A stretch of 64,000 bases of DNA from GCA-003244245 sp050699875 (GCA_050699875.1 JBOHFX010000003.1:61505-125504), one strand, 5' to 3'; shown: positions 25,452-34,751, counted from the stretch's first letter. Notes: generated from the letters alone by a model not told the origin. Numbers and translations: made by a program.

Positions 25452-27218
25452 TTGACTGAGCACGAGGTGCGCTCGCTGATCGGCCAGCTGGAGGCCGCCG
25501 TCGCCGGCGTGATCGATCGGGTACTACCCGAGCTGGCCGGAGCCGATCCGGTGGTCCGACGCTCCGAGCACGCCGACTTCCAGTCCAACGCCGTGCTGGC
25601 GCTCGCCAAACGCGCTCGCGTCAGGCCCGCTGAGCTGGCCGCAGTCGTGTCTGAGGCGTTGCGCGGCGATACCGGCACGCCCGTCGCCGAGGTCACCGTG
25701 TCCGGACCTGGGTTCCTCAACCTGGCCCTCGCCGATTCCGCGCTCTGGCGGCAGGTCTCCCAGCGGCTGGCCAGCCCGCGCCTGGGTGTGGGCACTCCCG
25801 AGCAGAGCCGGCGCACCATCGTCGACTACTCCGCGCCGAACATCGCCAAGGAGATGCACGTCGGTCACCTGCGCACCACCATCATCGGTGACTGCCTGGC
25901 CCGTGTGCTGGCCTTCCTTGGCGGCGAGGTGATCCGCCAGAACCACCTCGGCGATTGGGGCACCCAGTTCGGGATGCTCATCCAGTACCTCGATGACCAC
26001 CCGGAGGCCACCTGGCACCACGAGCAACTCACCGAAGGCGCCTCGGCCGTTTCTGCGCTGGACAGCCTCTACCGCAGCGCCCGCGCCGCATTCGACGCCG
26101 ACCAGGACTTCGCCGAACGGGCCCGAGCGCGGGTGGTGGCGCTGCAGGCGGGCGACGAGGCGACCGTCGCGCGCTGGCGCGAGATCGTTGCCGAATCAGA
26201 GTTCGCGTTCCGCGAGATCTATCACCGGCTCGGCGTGCTGCTGGAGCCTGGGGACTCTGCGGGCGAGTCCTTCTACAATTCCCTGCTGCCCGATGTCGTG
26301 CAAGAGCTGACCAGTGCCGGAATCGCGGTGGAAAGTGACGGCGCGCTGGTGGTGTACTCCGAGGAAGTCACCGGCCCCGACGGTAATCCCGTCACGCTCA
26401 TGGTTCGTAAGAAAGACGGTGGCTACGGCTATGACACCACTGACCTGGCCACGATTCGCTACCGCGTGCGCGATCTCAAAGCCGACCGAATTCTCTACGT
26501 AGTCGATTCCCGCCAGTCCCTGCACTTCCGACTGATCTTCGAAGCATCGCGTCGCGCCGGCTGGCTCACCGACGGTATCGACGCCACTCATGTCTCCTAC
26601 GGCACCGTGCTCGGCCCCGACGGGCGGCCGTTCAAAACTCGCTCCGGCGACACCGTCAAGCTCATGGACCTGCTGGACGACGCCGTCGACCGGGCGCGGG
26701 CCACGGTCGCCGAGAAAGCCCACGAACTCACCGAGGGTGAGTTGAGCCGGATCGCCGAACAAGCCGGCATCGGTGCTGTCAAGTATGCCGATCTGTCCAC
26801 CTCGCGCACCAAAGACTACGTTTTCGACGTCGAGCGTATGGTGTCGTTAAACGGCAACACCGGCGTGTACCTTCAATACGCGCACACCCGCATCTGTTCC
26901 ATACTTCGCAAGGCTGGCGACGCAATCACCGAGGTTGATCCGACGCTGCCGCTGCACCCGACCGAACGTGCTCTTGTGCTTGCCCTGGACGCATTCGGGG
27001 ATACCCTCATCGAAGTCGGCCGGGTACTGGAACCACACCGGCTCTGCGGACACCTCTACGACTTGGCCAAGGCATTCACCGACTTCTACGAAGCTTGCCC
27101 GGTGCTTCCGGCGGCAGAAGCGGTCCGTGCCAATCGCATCGCGCTGTGCCAACTGTCCGCCCACACCCTCCGGCAGGGCCTCAACCTGCTGGGTATCGCA
27201 GCACCAGAACGCATGTAG
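25452..27218 (+). CDS. argS: Arginyl-tRNA synthetase
   Basis: A class I synthetase of 588 residues. The N-terminal Add-1 domain recognises the tRNA D-loop. The HIGH box is HVGHLRTT at residues 136-143. The KMSKS box is degenerate (GRPFKTRSGDT), as is common in ArgRS, and the anticodon-binding domain ends in the conserved PERM. The TTG at 25452 is chosen because of an AAGGAGGA ribosome site at 25439-25446 and no homologous residues upstream. It converges with ppk2, with only 3 nt between stop codons. Confidence 0.97.
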   Translation: MTEHEVRSLIGQLEAAVAGVIDRVLPELAGADPVVRRSEHADFQSNAVLALAKRARVRPAELAAVVSEALRGDTGTPVAEVTVSGPGFLNLALADSALWRQVSQRLASPRLGVGTPEQSRRTIVDYSAPNIAKEMHVGHLRTTIIGDCLARVLAFLGGEVIRQNHLGDWGTQFGMLIQYLDDHPEATWHHEQLTEGASAVSALDSLYRSARAAFDADQDFAERARARVVALQAGDEATVARWREIVAESEFAFREIYHRLGVLLEPGDSAGESFYNSLLPDVVQELTSAGIAVESDGALVVYSEEVTGPDGNPVTLMVRKKDGGYGYDTTDLATIRYRVRDLKADRILYVVDSRQSLHFRLIFEASRRAGWLTDGIDATHVSYGTVLGPDGRPFKTRSGDTVKLMDLLDDAVDRARATVAEKAHELTEGELSRIAEQAGIGAVKYADLSTSRTKDYVFDVERMVSLNGNTGVYLQYAHTRICSILRKAGDAITEVDPTLPLHPTERALVLALDAFGDTLIEVGRVLEPHRLCGHLYDLAKAFTDFYEACPVLPAAEAVRANRIALCQLSAHTLRQGLNLLGIAAPERM

Positions 27219-27221
27219 TCG

Positions 27222-28148
27222 TTATTCACGGACGGTATCCGGAGGCCCCACGACCAACGGGTCCGGCGTACCGACGCTGTCGTCATCCTTGCCGGTATAA
27301 TCAAATTGAGATAATACGTAACGCATCGACTCCAGCCGTCCGCGTCTCTTGTCGTTACTCTTCACCACCGTCCACGGCGCGTGCGCCGTGTGGGTGCAAC
27401 GGAACATTCTTTCCTTGGCTGCGGTGTAGGCGTCCCACTTGTCCAACGAGTCGAGATCTATCGGGCTGAGCTTCCACTGCTTCACCGGGTCGACCCGTCG
27501 CAACGTGAACCGGGTGAGCTGCTCGCCCTGGGTGACCGAGAACCAAAATTTGATCAGGTCGACTCCGTCTGCAACCAGCATCTGTTCCAATTGGGGAGCC
27601 TGAACCATGAAGCGCTCGTAGTCCTCGTCGTCGCAGAAGCCCATCACGCGCTCCACACCAGCCCGGTTGTACCAGGAGCGGTCGAACAAGACGATCTCCC
27701 CAGCCGCGGCCAACTGCTCGATGTACCGCTGGAAGTACCACTGCGTGCGCTGCACCTCTGTGGGCTTTTCCAGCGCCACCACCCGTGTGCCGCGCGGGTT
27801 GAGATGCTCGGTGTAGGTGCGAATGGTGCCGCCCTTGCCGGCGGCGTCGCGCCCTTCGAAGACGATGAGCAGCCGGCGATCGGTGCTCTTGATCCATGCC
27901 TGCAGCTTCAGCAGCTCGATCTGCAGCAACCGCTTGGTGCGGTAATACTCGAGTCTCGTCATCCGCTGGTCGTAGGGATAATCTTCGCGCCAGGTCTCGA
28001 CCGGCTGCCCGTCGGCGTCGAGCAGCACCGGCTCACCGGTGTCATCGGCGTCAACCTCTATCTCCAGGTCCTCGAGGCTGTCCAGCAGATCATCAGCGTG
28101 GATCGTTCGGCCGGGGAACTCCACCGGCGCACGCTTGCCGTGTGTCAT
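27222..28148 (-). CDS. ppk2: Polyphosphate kinase 2
   Basis: A P-loop kinase of 308 residues that uses polyphosphate to phosphorylate nucleotides. Walker A is FEGRDAAGKGGTIR, Walker B is VLFDRSWYNRAGVERVMGF, and the lid region is TLRRVDPVKQWKLSPID. The single PPK2 domain with the WREDYPYDQRM linker matches class I enzymes, which mostly convert NDP to NTP. The ATG at 28148 is preceded by GGTGGAGG; a longer frame to 28190 lacks homology. It converges with argS. Confidence 0.93.
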   Translation of the reverse strand: MTHGKRAPVEFPGRTIHADDLLDSLEDLEIEVDADDTGEPVLLDADGQPVETWREDYPYDQRMTRLEYYRTKRLLQIELLKLQAWIKSTDRRLLIVFEGRDAAGKGGTIRTYTEHLNPRGTRVVALEKPTEVQRTQWYFQRYIEQLAAAGEIVLFDRSWYNRAGVERVMGFCDDEDYERFMVQAPQLEQMLVADGVDLIKFWFSVTQGEQLTRFTLRRVDPVKQWKLSPIDLDSLDKWDAYTAAKERMFRCTHTAHAPWTVVKSNDKRRGRLESMRYVLSQFDYTGKDDDSVGTPDPLVVGPPDTVRE

Positions 28149-28506
28149 CACACCTCCACCACCGAAGACATCGTGCAGACAACGGTGCACCAGCGGCGGG
28201 CGCAGTCGTCTTAACTACCTTTCAACGGTTGGGGGCTGACGTCCATCTGCCGTTCACGAACTCTTCACTCCACACTTAGCCGCCGAAGCCGGCCCACCAC
28301 TGACGTGGCGCAGCCACGGAGGCAGCCGATCACCAATGTGACTGCTGGCGGGCCGGCAAAGCCTGGCCTCTGCTGAACCGCCGGGCCACGGATCTACGAA
28401 CGTCTCACCTGGGCGGCGGGTACCCGATCAGGCGATCACCGGCCGTGCGGTCGGTGGCAGGTAGGGTGGCCGGCGGCGCGCCCTGAGGCGGAGCACCGGA
28501 GGGAGC
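28149..28506. other. Divergent intergenic region, left edge of the accessory stretch
   Basis: This 358-bp region separates ppk2 from the first PI-PLC gene. No gene was seen. A CGTGGC-GCA-GCCACG hairpin lies at 28304-28318. A strong ribosome site (CCGGAGGGAGC) for the phospholipase closes it. No terminal repeat or transposase remnant was recognised. Confidence 0.45.
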
Positions 28507-29502
28507 ATGGACGAGTTCATCTCGCACAGTTCGTGGATGCGCGACATTCCCGATGACGTTCGAGTGACAACGCTGAGCATTCCTGGTACCCATGATTCAT
28601 GCAGCGTCGACGGCATCCTCGGTTTTGGTAAGACCCAAAACCTTGACCTGGCCGACCAGCTGAACGCTGGAATTCGATTTCTCGACATCAGGCTTGCATA
28701 TTACCGGGACGATCTTTTCGTTCATCATGATGTCGTGCATATGGGAAAATGTTATGCAGATGTTTTGAAGATTTGCTCCAGCTTCCTCGGCCAGCACCCT
28801 TCCGAAGCCATTTTCATGTCAATCAAGAACGAAAGTCGCTTCGATAGCAACCTCGGCCAATTTGCCCCTTCGCAAGTCTTCGGAAAAGCCAGAGGAGACC
28901 GGGCAAACTGGGTGGTCAGATCAAGCTCTTTTGAACACGCGTTCCAAGCGAGAACGTGGCAACACGTCGAGGACGAGTCGTTCTTCTACAATCTCGCCAT
29001 CCCTCGCCCTAATAACGGTTCCGAGACTGCCAATCCTACGCTCACATCCCAAACGACAATGGGAGAAATCCGTGGCAAAATCGTCTTGCTACGGAGGTTT
29101 GAAGGCGGCGATCACGTCGGATTCGATCTTACATATTGGCCAAGAAACCGACGCTTCAGAAGCACGCAAAATCTTGTCTACGCTGTCGAAGATCGCTATC
29201 TGGGCCCTGGAGAAGGCGACAAGTACAAGTTCATCGTCGAGCACATGGAAGAAGCGAGGCGTCGCGATCCCAGGGATCTGTACATCACGTTTTCCAGCGC
29301 CGTTAATCTGAAGGCGATCCGCTACGCAAGAGCGATAAATCCGCGTCTCAACTACTATCTTGTGGGATCTTCGCAAGGACGTGTCGGAATTATCGTGATG
29401 GACTATTTTGAAGAGCCTCGAGAGCTGGTCTCCAATGTGATCGGAATGAATCGATGGATACGGCGATCGGCGGTCATCCCGAGCGGTCGTGCAGCCACCT
29501 GA
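28507..29502 (+). CDS. Phosphatidylinositol-specific phospholipase C-like protein, paralogue 1
   Basis: A PLC-X-type TIM-barrel of 331 residues. LSIPGTHDS carries the first catalytic His (residue 29). LNAGIRFLDIR carries Asp60/Arg62, and FVHHDVV carries the second His (about residue 74). Family enzymes cleave phosphatidylinositol or GPI anchors. The ATG has a GGAGGGAG ribosome site and no upstream extension, so there is no signal peptide, unlike secreted bacterial PI-PLCs. Base composition is clearly more AT-rich than its neighbours, suggesting transfer. A paralogue lies at 39530-40492 on the opposite strand. The last 15-20 residues (after NVIGMN) are an extra, GC-rich tail absent from the paralogue. 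Confidence 0.85.
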   Translation: MDEFISHSSWMRDIPDDVRVTTLSIPGTHDSCSVDGILGFGKTQNLDLADQLNAGIRFLDIRLAYYRDDLFVHHDVVHMGKCYADVLKICSSFLGQHPSEAIFMSIKNESRFDSNLGQFAPSQVFGKARGDRANWVVRSSSFEHAFQARTWQHVEDESFFYNLAIPRPNNGSETANPTLTSQTTMGEIRGKIVLLRRFEGGDHVGFDLTYWPRNRRFRSTQNLVYAVEDRYLGPGEGDKYKFIVEHMEEARRRDPRDLYITFSSAVNLKAIRYARAINPRLNYYLVGSSQGRVGIIVMDYFEEPRELVSNVIGMNRWIRRSAVIPSGRAAT

Positions 29503-29582
29503 TCCGCCCGGGCGATGCTCACCCTGCTCGCTGAGGGCCGAGCACCGCCCCTACCTCATCACCTGCGGCGCCGCGGGATAGC

Positions 29583-31334
29583 TCAGGTGATGCCGACGCG
29601 CTGGTAGGCCTCGCGGATCGCCTCGATTTTGTCTTTCTTGTCCATGTCGCCGCCGAAGTAGGTTTGTGCGACGTCCACAACTGCTTGGAGCGCCTCGGAG
29701 AAGGTGGCCAGGGGCACGAGACGTGCCATGCCCAGGTACGTCAGCACTGCGACGTCCTCAACGCTGAACACCCGCGTCTCCCCTTTCGTCATGGTGAGCA
29801 AATTGTGGGCAGCCTTATTGTGAATGTTGCTGTTGACGTGAACCCAGCCTTGATCATTGGCGCCGCTTGGGCGTTCGCCGGGTCTCAGATGCCGGAAGTT
29901 GTCCATGTGCTTGGGATGTCCCGTTCGCGACGGGTCCGCGAAGTCTCGCAGCGGGCGCCCGTCGTCTCGGAGACCCGAGCCGATCTCCCAATTCCAGGTC
30001 CCGACGTCCTTCGGGTCCGGTGCCGTGTACCAGTTGCTGATGATGACCCCGGCGATGTCTGCGAACGACTCGTTCAGCGCGCCGGACTGGGTCGCGTACA
30101 CCAGGTTCGACGTGGACTCGATCACTCCGTGGGTGAGTTCGTGCCCGATCACGTCCAGGTAGCGGGAAAGGCTGACGAGCCGGCCGCCCCGCATGATCTG
30201 GCCATACCACATCTTGCGCTGCCACCAGAACGCGTTGAGCAGGCTTGGCGGAGACTGCATGCTGGCGGCCGTGACATTAACCAACGAGATGAGGTCCATG
30301 CCCTTGTCGTCGATGCCGTCTCGCTGCAGCACCAACCTGTAGAAATCCTGCACACGCGATGCGTTGAGGTGGGCGGAGACGGCGGCGCGGTTCGTCGTAC
30401 CGTAGTCGCTGCTGGCCGCCTCGACCGGCCGATCCGGTACGGGAGGATTGCGTTCGATGTCGGCGAACAGGAGATCAAAGGTGCGGACCGATCGGAGTGG
30501 GTCACTCAGCTGGCAGGTGGTGCCGGTGGAGGCGGCCAGCCACCCGAAGAACGTTTGATCGTTGCCGTTCTCGTCGATACCCCTGCACTGGGTTGGGGTC
30601 GGAAGCGCGGTGGGAACGGCGCTGTAGTAGAAGAGGATCTCGCCGTCGTGGGCGTCGACGAGGTAGTTGAAGCTAGGTGGGATCGGCCGCGGCCCCAGAC
30701 CGTGGCCGAGGAGCGCGTCGGCGTCGGCATCTTCGCTGGTGGCGGGCGGCTCGGCGGCTAGCTCGGTGAATAGCCAGGCCAGGTGCCAGGACCCCGAGTC
30801 CTCGTCCTTATAGAAGTTCAGCCTTCCGCTCACGCCGGCCTCGGGTGGAATGTGTACACCGGCGTACTGCGCCACCCGCCCCAGCGCCTCGGCGCGGCTG
30901 AGGGACTCGACTGGATCGACACCGGAGACCTCGTCGAGTTGTGCGCTTACGCTCACCAGGTCCCTCGTCTGGGTGAGCTCGACCACCGCAGCGGCCCCGA
31001 AGATCGGGATGTCCTGGTGCGTCTGTGCGAAACGTAATTGGTGGGTTCCCACCGCACGCAAGTCCTGTTCGCTCTGGACAACCAGGCCCGGCACGCGCTC
31101 GGGCCGTTGCGGCTCGACGACCGACCGCAGTGCGGGGCGGTCGTCGCGTTGGAGGAGTTGGTCGAGATAGTATCTGGCCGCCGCTTCATTACTATTGAAT
31201 GACAGGGCAGGCGCGTCCTCTTCCAGCCCGGCGGATGCCGGGCCCCGGAACGACTCCGCAGAACGTGCTATCTCGTCCGGACCTAATTCCGCGTCTTCCC
31301 CGACATGATAGTGAAACGTTTGCAATACAGACAT
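29583..31334 (-). CDS. M4 (thermolysin/griselysin-like) metalloprotease without visible signal peptide
   Basis: A 583-residue neutral protease. The propeptide-type region (FTP/PepSY-like, about residues 70-210) holds AVGTHQLRFAQTHQDIPIFGAAAVV. The catalytic part has HELTH at residues 398-402 (zinc His and catalytic Glu), the third zinc ligand Glu at about 422 in GALNESFADI, and the transition-state His at about 505 in NSNIHNKAAHN. M4 proteases are normally exported. Here the ATG at 31334 (ribosome site GGAAGG) starts MSVLQTFHYHVGED with no hydrophobic leader. It follows the HAD-M28 gene by 46 nt on the same strand, so the two peptidases are probably co-transcribed. Confidence 0.92.
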   Translation of the reverse strand: MSVLQTFHYHVGEDAELGPDEIARSAESFRGPASAGLEEDAPALSFNSNEAAARYYLDQLLQRDDRPALRSVVEPQRPERVPGLVVQSEQDLRAVGTHQLRFAQTHQDIPIFGAAAVVELTQTRDLVSVSAQLDEVSGVDPVESLSRAEALGRVAQYAGVHIPPEAGVSGRLNFYKDEDSGSWHLAWLFTELAAEPPATSEDADADALLGHGLGPRPIPPSFNYLVDAHDGEILFYYSAVPTALPTPTQCRGIDENGNDQTFFGWLAASTGTTCQLSDPLRSVRTFDLLFADIERNPPVPDRPVEAASSDYGTTNRAAVSAHLNASRVQDFYRLVLQRDGIDDKGMDLISLVNVTAASMQSPPSLLNAFWWQRKMWYGQIMRGGRLVSLSRYLDVIGHELTHGVIESTSNLVYATQSGALNESFADIAGVIISNWYTAPDPKDVGTWNWEIGSGLRDDGRPLRDFADPSRTGHPKHMDNFRHLRPGERPSGANDQGWVHVNSNIHNKAAHNLLTMTKGETRVFSVEDVAVLTYLGMARLVPLATFSEALQAVVDVAQTYFGGDMDKKDKIEAIREAYQRVGIT

Positions 31335-31380
31335 TCAAAAGCACCTTCCGTTCGGCTCTTGAGGACTTAGTTCGAAACTC

Positions 31381-33267
31381 TCATTGCGTGGCGGCCACCC
31401 AGGCAGCGGCGGTGACCAGCCGGGCGATGTCCGCGGCATACCCAGCGTTGATCCCCGCATCCGTGGGCAAGTGGTAGCTCGGGTTCATCTCCGCCGGCGG
31501 CGCGCCGCTTCCCGGACCGGCGAACAGGTCCTCCGACGCCAGGCAGGCCGGATAACCCTGCAGCTGGAAGCTGTAGTGATCGCTGCGGTGTTCCGCAGGA
31601 TCGCCCTCGCCGCTGACGGGATAAATCTGGGGAGCTGGTAGAGCGGGAGATACCTGCGGGACGAGCTCCGCGATCATCTTCGCCAGGGCGAGCGACCGTG
31701 CTTCGACCGTGGGCGAGGGCGTGAACCCGGCGTGCAGCTCGAATGTGCGCTCAGGCAGTACGTCGTACCCGATCATGTCCAGCTGGAAGACGGCAATGAT
31801 CGGCGTGCCGAGAACAGCCTGGTCACGGGCGTAGGCCTGGCTCCCCACCAAGCCGTGCTCCTCGGCGTTGAATAGGACGAATCGCACGGTCCGCCGTGAC
31901 GCGCGGAGTGTCGCGTCCAGCGCTGCGATCGCGTCGGCCGCAACGAGTACCCCGGCGACCCCGCTCGCGTCGTCGTCCGCCCCCGGAGCCGGGTCCAGTG
32001 CGGGCTGGTACCCGGCCTGCCTGGCTCCGGTGGAGTCCATGTGGGCCGTGACCAGCACGATGCCGCCGAGCCCGGTGCCGGGCAGCTCGGCCTCGACGTT
32101 CTCCAACGGCCGGCCCTCGTGGGTGAACCGATGCCGGTGCACCGCGAAACGCCCCCCTCCGATGCGTTCCAGATCAGCGACCAGCGTCGTGACGGCCACT
32201 GCGTTGTCCGCATGATGAATGTGCCGACTCTTGATCACGACACCGTTGGTTCCGGCGGGTTGGGCTCCTGCGTACCGGTCGACGTGGCCGGTGAGGTGCT
32301 GGGGCTGGATCCTCGAGTCCAGAATCTCCTTCTCCGCGGGGGTGATGGCCACCGCGGCCAACCGTGCCTCTTCGAGACCGGCACGGTCGTCGAAGTTCTC
32401 GATCAACGCGGCAGACGGCACGAGCTTCAGGTTGTGCCCGTGCTGCGCACCGCTGAAGTGGTAGCTCTCGACCGAGCTGCCGGCCGAAACGGCGACGAAG
32501 AGACCCTCGTCGGTGGAAGCGAGGACGTTCCGTGAGGCGGGTCCCGCCTCGAAGAAGTCCGTGGAGTTCCCGTCGAAGGTGAGGAAGCCGCTGCGAAGCT
32601 GGCGGTCGTCGCGCAGCAGGTACAGGTCGGTCGTGAGCGGCTCGTCCTCGGTGCCGAGGCGGTCCACCCAAAACCCGAGATCGTCGAGCCGCGAGGCCGC
32701 CGGCGGTGTCGTGATCGCGTAGACCGTCGCGCCAGCCTCGCCCGTGACGTGCAAGGGCAGCAGCGGGAGGTCCTGGAGCTCGGCCCGCCAGTGCTCGCCG
32801 GCATGGATTGGGGGAACCGTGATGCGGACATAGCGGAGCGGGGCATGCTGCTCCAACACCGGCAATGCCAGCTGTGGGTGCGGCGCCACCAAGTAACCCG
32901 CTTGCAACGCCTGCGCCCGCTCACCCGGGTCCTCGCCGACGAAGAGGCGGTCTGCAGCGCTCGCTTGCGCTGCCGCCTGCTCAAAGATGCGCGGGGAGCC
33001 CTTCGGACTGTAGATCACCAGCTCGGGGTCGAAAAAGTTCCAGAGGCCGGCAACCTCGAGCGCTTGGTTCACGTCGTCGGCGGGTATCGGACCGCGATTT
33101 GAGATGAGCCCCAGCTGAGCTCCGCGGTCACGGAGCTCAGCGAGCACCCCGGGCACGTACGGGTACGCCGTGAGTTTCTCGATCCGGTCACCGCTCGACG
33201 AGATCGTGACTGACGCAAGCGTGTTGCCGATGTCGAAGAACGCCAGCGCGCCTGTGAGACGACCCAT
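31381..33267 (-). CDS. HAD-hydrolase / M28 aminopeptidase fusion protein
   Basis: A 628-residue fusion. Residues 1 to about 150 form a HAD fold: FFDIGNTLA (motif I, the active-variant DxGNT form), GLISNRG (motif II), YSPKGSP (motif III Lys) and RLFVGEDPGERAQAL (motif IV). A beta-rich linker of about 200 residues follows. The M28 peptidase holds TAHMDST (zinc His at about 409), GADDDASG (bridging Asp), FNAEEHGLVGS (catalytic Glu and ligand Glu, about 469-470), QLDMIG (about 497) and SYHLPTD (last His, about 599). The ATG at 33267 has CAGGAGCG upstream. No signal peptide is present although M28 aminopeptidases are often secreted. It is upstream of the M4 protease gene. Confidence 0.88.
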   Translation of the reverse strand: MGRLTGALAFFDIGNTLASVTISSSGDRIEKLTAYPYVPGVLAELRDRGAQLGLISNRGPIPADDVNQALEVAGLWNFFDPELVIYSPKGSPRIFEQAAAQASAADRLFVGEDPGERAQALQAGYLVAPHPQLALPVLEQHAPLRYVRITVPPIHAGEHWRAELQDLPLLPLHVTGEAGATVYAITTPPAASRLDDLGFWVDRLGTEDEPLTTDLYLLRDDRQLRSGFLTFDGNSTDFFEAGPASRNVLASTDEGLFVAVSAGSSVESYHFSGAQHGHNLKLVPSAALIENFDDRAGLEEARLAAVAITPAEKEILDSRIQPQHLTGHVDRYAGAQPAGTNGVVIKSRHIHHADNAVAVTTLVADLERIGGGRFAVHRHRFTHEGRPLENVEAELPGTGLGGIVLVTAHMDSTGARQAGYQPALDPAPGADDDASGVAGVLVAADAIAALDATLRASRRTVRFVLFNAEEHGLVGSQAYARDQAVLGTPIIAVFQLDMIGYDVLPERTFELHAGFTPSPTVEARSLALAKMIAELVPQVSPALPAPQIYPVSGEGDPAEHRSDHYSFQLQGYPACLASEDLFAGPGSGAPPAEMNPSYHLPTDAGINAGYAADIARLVTAAAWVAATQ

Positions 33268-33600
33268 GATCGCTCCTGTGATGATCGTCCGGGAGCCGCT
33301 CGCCGGCTCGCTCCTGATATAGAGGCATCCGCGCCTGGCTTAATACACGAAGAATTCCCCATCGTGCTCGCCGGACGCTGAGACTCCGAATTCACCCGGC
33401 AGGAGTGGACGACCAGCGACTATGGTGTCGGGTTCGGTCACTCAGGGTGCTACAGGGGCATCCGTAGCACCGAGTTCATGGACAGATCCATGGACAGGTT
33501 CATCCGGGCGGGGATGCTCGATCCGCGACTCGCTGGGTTGCCTCAACCCGGGACGATCACAGGCCCTCCCGCTGCCCACCTCACCTTCGCCGGACGGTCC
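33268..33600. other. Intergenic region, no gene seen
   Basis: This 333-bp stretch lies between the toxin stop and the HAD-M28 start. Short plus-strand frames that begin here run antisense through the toxin gene and lack a ribosome site. Apart from the ribosome site of the HAD-M28 gene, nothing recognisable is present. Confidence 0.5.
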
Positions 33601-33909
33601 TCATGGTTCGCGAAAAATCTCATGAGTACCGATCCGACGCCACCTGATGCCAGATGTGCCGTCAATCTCGACCCACTCGAACGTGGCACGACCGTCGGGC
33701 CCGGAAAACGACCAAGTCATCTCCCAGATTCGGGGAGCGCTCACAACTCGCTTGACTCGCAGACTCCCCGGCCAATGTACCCGCGGATCCACGACGAGAC
33801 GCTCCGCAGCATCGTGAAAATGCTTGATCGCATATCGAAATAGTTCGCGTTCGGCGTCGGACAGCCGCCGCCAGTCTGATTTGAAGCTGTCAGTCCGCTC
33901 GAACTTCAC
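33601..33909 (-). CDS. RelE/ParE-superfamily toxin
   Basis: A 102-residue basic protein (MKFERTDSFKSDWRRLSDAE start, WPGSLRVKRV middle, RWRRIGTHEIF end). The layout of an N-terminal two-helix hairpin and C-terminal beta strands fits RelE/ParE-type toxins, which either cleave ribosome-bound mRNA or inhibit gyrase. It overlaps the antitoxin gene by four bases (ATGA) and lies second in the operon. The exact subfamily and target are not determinable from sequence inspection. Confidence 0.75.
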   Translation of the reverse strand: MKFERTDSFKSDWRRLSDAERELFRYAIKHFHDAAERLVVDPRVHWPGSLRVKRVVSAPRIWEMTWSFSGPDGRATFEWVEIDGTSGIRWRRIGTHEIFREP

Positions 33910-34196
33910 GCCGTCGCGTCGAGTTCCTTGAGGAACTCGTCAGGTCCGTCGGTCACGGCAACCCGCCCGGCGGCGACGTCCGACTCCGCCTCCCGCTCCA
34001 TAAGCTGCCAACGCTCACTCCAGAACCAGGTCTGGTCAGCAGGCACCGCAACAAGCGGATGTAGTTCAATAACGCCGTCGTCCCGCTCAACGAGCCGCAC
34101 CTGGGCTCCCGGCTCGTCAAGCCGGTGACGTCGACGGATCTCGCTCGGCAGGGCGAGGGTCCCCCGCCCCTGAACGTTCAAATGGAACTCGGCCAT
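33906..34196 (-). CDS. AbrB/SpoVT-type antitoxin
   Basis: A 96-residue protein. Residues 1 to about 45 (EFHLNVQGRGTLALPSEIRRRHRLDEPG, then VRLVERDDGVIELHP) form a swapped-hairpin AbrB/MazE DNA-binding domain. The acidic C-terminus (MEREAESDVAAG, DEFLKELDA) would wrap the toxin. The ATG at 34196 is 7 nt from a TACACT -10 element, so the transcript is probably leaderless. Longer in-frame starts read through the operator and are rejected. A perfect palindrome upstream suggests autoregulation. Confidence 0.78.
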   Translation of the reverse strand: MAEFHLNVQGRGTLALPSEIRRRHRLDEPGAQVRLVERDDGVIELHPLVAVPADQTWFWSERWQLMEREAESDVAAGRVAVTDGPDEFLKELDATA

Positions 34197-34203
34197 GTCG
34201 TGT

Positions 34204-34235
34204 AGTGTACCTGCTGCATCGCTGCTATGCAGCAG
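34204..34235 (-). promoter_or_regulatory. Toxin-antitoxin promoter and operator palindrome
   Basis: CTGCTGCAT (34211-34219) and ATGCAGCAG (34227-34235) are a perfect 9-bp inverted repeat with a 7-nt spacer. The minus-strand -10 hexamer TACACT is at 34204-34209, directly before the antitoxin start. A third GCAGCAG half-site follows at about 34245. This is a typical arrangement for antitoxin autorepression. Confidence 0.6.
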
Positions 34236-34469
34236 GACTGCGGTGCAGCAGCGCCTCGGCCGGCTGGGCGCAGGGTGGCCGTCCCGATCTTCCCGATCTT
34301 CGAACGCAAACCCGCCGATTCGCAAACGAACTGCAGCGCTACACAGCATTCGCCCAACGTCCCGGCCTCATGCTGCACGATGAGGCCAACGTTACAGCGG
34401 TTCCAAGACAATCCCATGGACAAAGATCGCAACTATCGATCTTGAAGAGAGCATCGTCGCGTCAACCAG

Positions 34470-34544
34470 TGGGGCGGGTGGGAGTCGAACCCACGACCTG
34501 ACGGATTATGAGTCCGCTGCTCTAACCTGCTGAGCTACCGCCCC
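34470..34544 (-). tRNA. tRNA with CAT anticodon (Met elongator or Ile2)
   Basis: The minus strand folds as a cloverleaf. The acceptor stem is GGGGCGG/CCGCCCC with discriminator A. The D arm is AGCTCAGCAGGTTAGAGC and the anticodon loop is CTCATAA (anticodon CAT). The T arm contains GGTTCGACTCC. No CCA is encoded. Whether it reads AUG or, after lysidine modification, AUA cannot be decided from the gene alone. Confidence 0.93.
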
Positions 34545-34751
34545 GGATCGGTGCCGAGGCTAGCCCACCGTTGGTCTCGGTTCATGCCGGGCTCAGTCGA
34601 TCGCACCGGTTCTCGTGCGGCGCCGCGAGGCGCGGTCACTCATCGGACAAGAGTCGCGCCTTCAGCGTCGCGTCCGTGTAGGGGTCTCCCATCGAAAGCG
34701 AAAATATTAGCGCGATGCGGCCACGGTTCACCCCGCGTAGCGTCGAGAGCC

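Noticed and set aside
33478..33843. Plus-strand frame across the toxin gene
   Set aside because: It is antisense to a well-supported toxin gene coupled to its antitoxin and lacks a ribosome site.
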